Assembly (NCBI GenBank): GCA_012960055.1
Contig: DUCA01000049.1
Location: 1 to 6,407 of the forward strand
DNA: 6,407 nucleotides
Direction of reading: 5' to 3'
Origin: Cycloclasticus sp.
GTDB lineage: Bacteria; Pseudomonadota; Gammaproteobacteria; Methylococcales; Cycloclasticaceae
In this document: positions 6,262 to 6,407 of the stretch, piece after piece
Position numbering within the stretch: the first letter of the stretch is position 1
How the letters are laid out: every line of letters starts with the position of its first letter
Position numbers and translations under genes: made by a program
The notes under the pieces: model-generated
What the model saw: only the letters and a program-made list of their open reading frames with translations
Database searches by the model: none
What the model was told of the DNA's origin: nothing

Positions 6262-6407
6262 CTATTTTAGCTTTATATTGAGAGCAACTTTTTGCAGCAA
6301 TGCATAAGGTATTTGCCCTTCAATACTGACATCTTGGCCAGCTATAACGCCCTTATAAATGTGCAATGTGTCTAATTGTTGGCCTCTGGTTAGCTTTACG
6401 TTATGCT
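6262..6407 (-). CDS. rseB: RseB/MucB, sigma-E regulatory periplasmic protein, C-terminal fragment
   Basis: The last 47 codons before a TAG at 6264-6262 are visible, and the 5' part lies beyond the right edge. RseB/MucB is a periplasmic protein that binds the anti-sigma factor RseA/MucA, protects it from DegS-type cleavage and senses lipoprotein or LPS signals. The fragment contains GQDVSIEGQIPYALLQKVA, which fits the family ending of the type 'VTVVGEVPPATVKKIA' (a last strand followed by a short helix). The tail then ends NIKLK. Position directly before rseC, with a 4-base gap, supports the assignment. The C-terminus alone is weakly diagnostic, so the call is largely from gene order. Confidence 0.78.
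   Translation of the reverse strand, partial: HNVKLTRGQQLDTLHIYKGVIAGQDVSIEGQIPYALLQKVALNIKLK

Noticed and set aside
1..6407. A previously undescribed system, mobile element, CRISPR array or RNA gene.
   Set aside because: Nearly all bases are accounted for by conserved housekeeping and stress genes in a well-known order. No direct repeats, transposase, integrase or tRNA-like structure was seen.

Overview
This is a compact chromosomal core region in which every supported gene lies on the minus strand. Read in the direction of transcription (from the high-coordinate end), the order is rseB/mucB (3' end only), rseC/mucC, mucD (a DegP/DegQ-type periplasmic protease), lepA, lepB, rnc, era and recO (5' end only). 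This is the conserved gammaproteobacterial arrangement of the sigma-E envelope-stress cluster followed by the lepA-lepB-rnc-era-recO cluster. A mucD gene between rseC and lepA matches the Pseudomonas-type layout (algU-mucA-mucB-mucC-mucD, then lepA). Enteric bacteria lack a protease gene at this position. The DNA looks moderately AT-rich by eye (not counted). The best supported call is a non-enteric gammaproteobacterium, and genus cannot be fixed from this window.

Layout by region. 6407-5769 is the end of the sigma-E regulatory genes: the rseB C-terminus, then rseC starting 4 bases after the rseB stop. 5769-4369 is mucD, whose start is best placed at the ATG at 5769, behind a clear AAGGAG site and encoding a signal peptide. 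4368-4283 is the only gap of note (86 bases). It holds a perfect 26-base inverted repeat that is probably a terminator or transcript-processing hairpin, followed by a short lepA leader. 4282-78 is a tightly packed run: lepA and lepB share one base (TAATG), rnc follows lepB after 43 bases and begins with TTG, and rnc and era overlap by four bases (ATGA). recO begins 30 bases after the era stop and runs off the left edge. No stretch over 300 bases lacks a gene.

How the genes work together. RseB and RseC tune sigma-E signalling at the inner membrane, and MucD is the periplasmic protease/chaperone that degrades misfolded envelope proteins and so relieves the stress signal. The second group covers translation (LepA/EF4), secretion (signal peptidase I, which probably also processes the MucD precursor), RNA processing (RNase III), 30S ribosome assembly (Era) and recombinational repair (RecO).

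I found no mobile element, CRISPR array, tRNA, rRNA or undescribed system. The points worth a second look are small: non-ATG or mis-assigned starts, the mucD-lepA hairpin, and a six-codon ORF in the lepA leader whose stop overlaps the lepA start.
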